From Oribacterium sp. UBA3737 (GTDB taxonomy: Bacteria > Bacillota_A > Clostridia > Lachnospirales > Lachnospiraceae), in assembly GCA_002371295.1 (NCBI GenBank), contig DFGZ01000179.1, positions 1 to 15,372 of the forward strand: a stretch of 15,372 bases of DNA, written 5' to 3'. Positions 13,676 through 15,372 of the stretch are shown piece after piece. Below the pieces are notes generated by a model. The model searched no databases and had not been told where the DNA came from. It was given only the letters and a program-made list of their open reading frames with translations. How positions within the stretch are numbered: position 1 is the stretch's first letter; every line of letters starts with the position of its first letter. The position numbers were made by a program, and so were the translations under genes.

Positions 13676-14359
13676 TTAACTGCTCTTTCCGAGAGGGAGG
13701 TATGGAATCAGGCTCGTTGCTACCTGAGGAATAGGCATGGACTGTATCCATATTCTGCCGGGGCCGGTTAGCACTGTGTTGAAGAGTCCTTCGCCGCCGA
13801 AGAGCATATTTTTTACGCCCTTGATCATCTGGATATCAATAGTGCAGGTATTGTCCATTGCGGCAAGGTAACCGGTATCTATGATCATCTGCTGTCCCGG
13901 CTGAAGAGTATACTCCTTGACATATCCGTCAAATTCAAGAAATGCCATTCCGTTACCGGAAATTCTCTGCATGATGAAGCCCTCACCGCCGAAGAAGCCG
14001 CTACCGACCTTCTTCTGGAATGCTACAGAAAGCTCTACACCGCTTGTCGCAGCGAGAAAAGCCTTTTTCTGTGCGATGATCTCGTTGCCCGGACTTATCT
14101 CGTAAGCTCTGATGGAGCCGGGAAAACTTGATGCAAATGCGATCATTCCCGGACCGCCCATAGCGGTATAGCGGTTCAGGAAGATGGATTCTCCCGATAC
14201 CATCCTGCCAAACATCTTTCCGATTCCGCCGCCCTGAGTAGCCATATTCATGTTGTTGCTCATCCAGGCCATGGCACCTGACTCGGTAATCATCTCTTCT
14301 CCTGAATCCAGATCACATATCACAACAGGAAACGGTTCGCCTTCGATAGAATATCTCAT
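13676..14359 (-). CDS. AIM24/TIGR00266-family protein (227 aa)
   Basis: This is a tandem beta-helix/TRAP-like fold protein of unknown biochemical function. Diagnostic stretches are EGEPFPVVICDLDSGEEMIT, SGAMAWMSNNM, the glycine-rich GGIGKMFGRMVSGESIFLNR, GSGFFGGEGFIMQRISGNGM and GVKNMLFGGEGLFNTVLTGP. Length and ending (PYLPLGKSS) fit the family. There is no signal peptide or membrane segment. The start ATG 14359-14357 has AAAGGAGATCTAA. Its stop abuts the ribosome binding site of the leader ORF that precedes yjfB, so the three probably form an operon ended at 13347-13385. A link with motility is suggested only by this neighbour. It is divergent from deoC. Confidence 0.9.
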   Translation of the reverse strand: MRYSIEGEPFPVVICDLDSGEEMITESGAMAWMSNNMNMATQGGGIGKMFGRMVSGESIFLNRYTAMGGPGMIAFASSFPGSIRAYEISPGNEIIAQKKAFLAATSGVELSVAFQKKVGSGFFGGEGFIMQRISGNGMAFLEFDGYVKEYTLQPGQQMIIDTGYLAAMDNTCTIDIQMIKGVKNMLFGGEGLFNTVLTGPGRIWIQSMPIPQVATSLIPYLPLGKSS

Positions 14360-14409
14360 TTAGATCTCCTTTCATGATTAGATTGAACGAACTGATAATA
14401 TCAAATACA

Positions 14410-14438
14410 ATTATACAGGACGTATCATGATATGAACA
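14410..14438 (-). promoter_or_regulatory. Sigma-A promoter of the AIM24 operon
   Basis: On the minus strand TGTTCA (plus 14433-14438) lies 17 bp before a perfect TATAAT (plus 14410-14415), about 50 nt ahead of the AIM24 ATG. The -35 is weak and the -10 is perfect. Confidence 0.6.
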
Positions 14439-14466
14439 TTACAAATGATTTCTGAGGTATTAAAAT
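14438..14466 (+). promoter_or_regulatory. Weak candidate promoter of deoC
   Basis: ATTACA (14438-14443), 17 bp, then TAAAAT (14461-14466). It is back-to-back with the AIM24 promoter. Between it and the deoC start is an imperfect inverted repeat, TATCGTTTCC...GGAACAGATA (about 14479-14515), a possible operator. Confidence 0.35.
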
Positions 14467-14568
14467 TTAGTGCTCTGTATCGTTTCCTGTCAGGTTTCAT
14501 GGAACAGATACGTGACCATGTAATTGAAAAAACTCATTTGGAATCAGGTTGGATTTTGGAGGTTAATG

Positions 14569-15210
14569 ATGAATTTGGCAAAAATGATAGATCACACTAT
14601 CCTTAAGGCGGATGCAACGACCGAACAGGTAAAACGTTTATGCGCTGAGGCAAAGGAATATGGATTTCATTCTGTATGTGTCAACACCTGTCACATAGAC
14701 ACGGTGGTCTCGGAGCTTAAGGGCTCAGATGTGACACCATGTGTTGTTGTAGGGTTCCCCCTTGGAGCCATGATAACCTCTGCGAAGGCCTTTGAAGCGG
14801 CTGAAGCTGTAAAAAGAGGTGCCGGTGAAGTTGATATGGTAATAAATGTCGGTGCCTTGAAGGATGGAAACTATGATCTTGTAAGAGATGATATAAGGGC
14901 TGTGGTGGAAGCATCAAAACCGTCTATAGTGAAGGTAATCATAGAGACCTGTCTCCTGAGCGATGATGAAAAGGTTAAGGCCTGTGAGCTTGCGGAAGAA
15001 GCCGGAGCAGCCTTTGTAAAGACTTCCACGGGCTTTTCAACGGCAGGAGCCACTGTGGAGGATGTTAAACTGATGAAGCAGACTGTCGGCGACCGGCTCA
15101 AGATCAAGGCAAGCGGAGGAATTCACACTAAGAAATTCACAGAGGAGCTTATCGCTGCAGGTGCAGACAGAATCGGAGCATCAAGCGGTGTAAGCATCGT
15201 TAAAAGCTGA
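14569..15210 (+). CDS. deoC: Deoxyribose-phosphate aldolase (213 aa)
   Basis: It catalyses reversible cleavage of 2-deoxyribose-5-phosphate to glyceraldehyde-3-phosphate and acetaldehyde, the last step of deoxynucleoside catabolism, in the cytoplasm. It is a class I TIM-barrel aldolase. [11 protein letters not shown] opens the barrel, [14 protein letters not shown] carries the catalytic Asp (D89), [11 protein letters not shown] carries the Schiff-base Lys (K151), and IKASGGIHT carries the second essential Lys (K180). Length is that of the short bacterial DeoC form. Two adjacent ATGs follow GGAGG (14558-14562); the second (14569) has 6 nt spacing and is preferred over the first (14566, 3 nt). 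An upstream in-frame TTG at 14524 has no ribosome binding site. It is the only plus-strand gene, with no deo-operon partner visible before the window ends. No clear terminator follows. Confidence 0.96.
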   Translation: MNLAKMIDHTILKADATTEQVKRLCAEAKEYGFHSVCVNTCHIDTVVSELKGSDVTPCVVVGFPLGAMITSAKAFEAAEAVKRGAGEVDMVINVGALKDGNYDLVRDDIRAVVEASKPSIVKVIIETCLLSDDEKVKACELAEEAGAAFVKTSTGFSTAGATVEDVKLMKQTVGDRLKIKASGGIHTKKFTEELIAAGADRIGASSGVSIVKS

Positions 15211-15282
15211 TGTGCTGATAAGCGGTACATTTCAAACTTATGTGTGCGCTGGCGCTGATCAGTGAGGTGCAAATAATTTTAA

Positions 15283-15320
15283 GATGTGAGTGGCAAAAGT
15301 CGATATAGGACCGCTTCGCG
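15283..15320. repeat. Dispersed short repeat, copy B
   Basis: GATGTGAGTGGCAAAAGT (15283-15300) matches the hairpin arm at 3520-3537 at 17 of 18 positions. The following CGATATAGGACCGCTTCGCGC matches copy A at 8017-8038 with one gap. A GC-rich, partly palindromic stretch (GCGCTATGCGC) continues to the window end. It lies 73 nt after the deoC stop. Confidence 0.6.
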
Positions 15321-15372
15321 CTATGCGCTCTCGCGTTCCTCCCACATTCCGCACTCTCAGGCCGATAAATCG

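Noticed and set aside
14524..14568. TTG-started 15-residue N-terminal extension of deoC
   Set aside because: No ribosome binding site for the TTG; a strong GGAGG is correctly spaced for ATG 14569 and the family begins close to IDHT.
15361..15368. Perfect GCCGATAA resembling a flagellar-sigma -10
   Set aside because: No TAAA at the required distance and no following gene visible before the window ends.

Overview
The window looks like chromosome of an anaerobic, low-to-mid GC Firmicute, most likely a gut or rumen Lachnospiraceae (Butyrivibrio/Lachnospira-like). The evidence is strong AGGAGG ribosome binding sites, a CIRCE-controlled small heat-shock gene, a rubredoxin domain, the YjfB motility family, a FIST/chemoreceptor pair and a heparinase II/III-family gene. 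Species is not determinable from sequence alone. Every gene except deoC at the right end is on the minus strand, so the order of transcription is right to left.

Left end (1-2022, minus): the 5' part of a YtcJ-type amidohydrolase runs off the window edge. Immediately upstream is the C-terminal stump of a second, paralogous amidohydrolase, which is joined out of frame to the first ~78 residues of a MATE-family exporter, so both of these genes are broken. Further upstream is a metallo-beta-lactamase (MBL) hydrolase fused to a C-terminal rubredoxin domain.

Stress and regulation block (2023-5414, minus): an Hsp20 gene has a textbook sigma-A promoter whose -35 lies inside a CIRCE operator. Next to it is an AdhR/NmlR-like MerR regulator carrying Cys52, and upstream of that a DXS-like thiamine diphosphate enzyme. 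The DXS-like gene has a MerR-type promoter (19-bp spacer, AdhR/NmlR-like palindrome), so regulator and target probably form a closed circuit. The enzyme keeps DXS catalytic residues but lacks two arginines associated with binding the glyceraldehyde-3-phosphate phosphate. I consider this aldehyde-type regulator plus altered DXS paralogue the best candidate for an undescribed system in the window.

Polysaccharide block (5521-8841, minus): a discoidin-like carbohydrate-binding-type protein and a cytoplasmic heparinase II/III-family protein with a long hydrophilic insertion form a two-gene unit. It is bounded by terminator hairpins.

Surface, chemosensing and motility block (9021-14359, minus): this holds a DUF3298/RsiV-like lipoprotein, a soluble chemoreceptor with no sensor domain placed directly behind a two-domain FIST sensor gene, and an AIM24-family gene followed by a 20-codon leader ORF and yjfB. 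The FIST and MCP products probably make a split receptor.

Right end (14360-15372, plus): deoC (deoxyribose-phosphate aldolase) is divergent from the AIM24 gene. A short dispersed repeat (core GTGNCAAAAGT) follows deoC and also occurs near 8005 and, as part of a long hairpin, near 3518. I saw no tRNA, rRNA, insertion sequence or CRISPR array.
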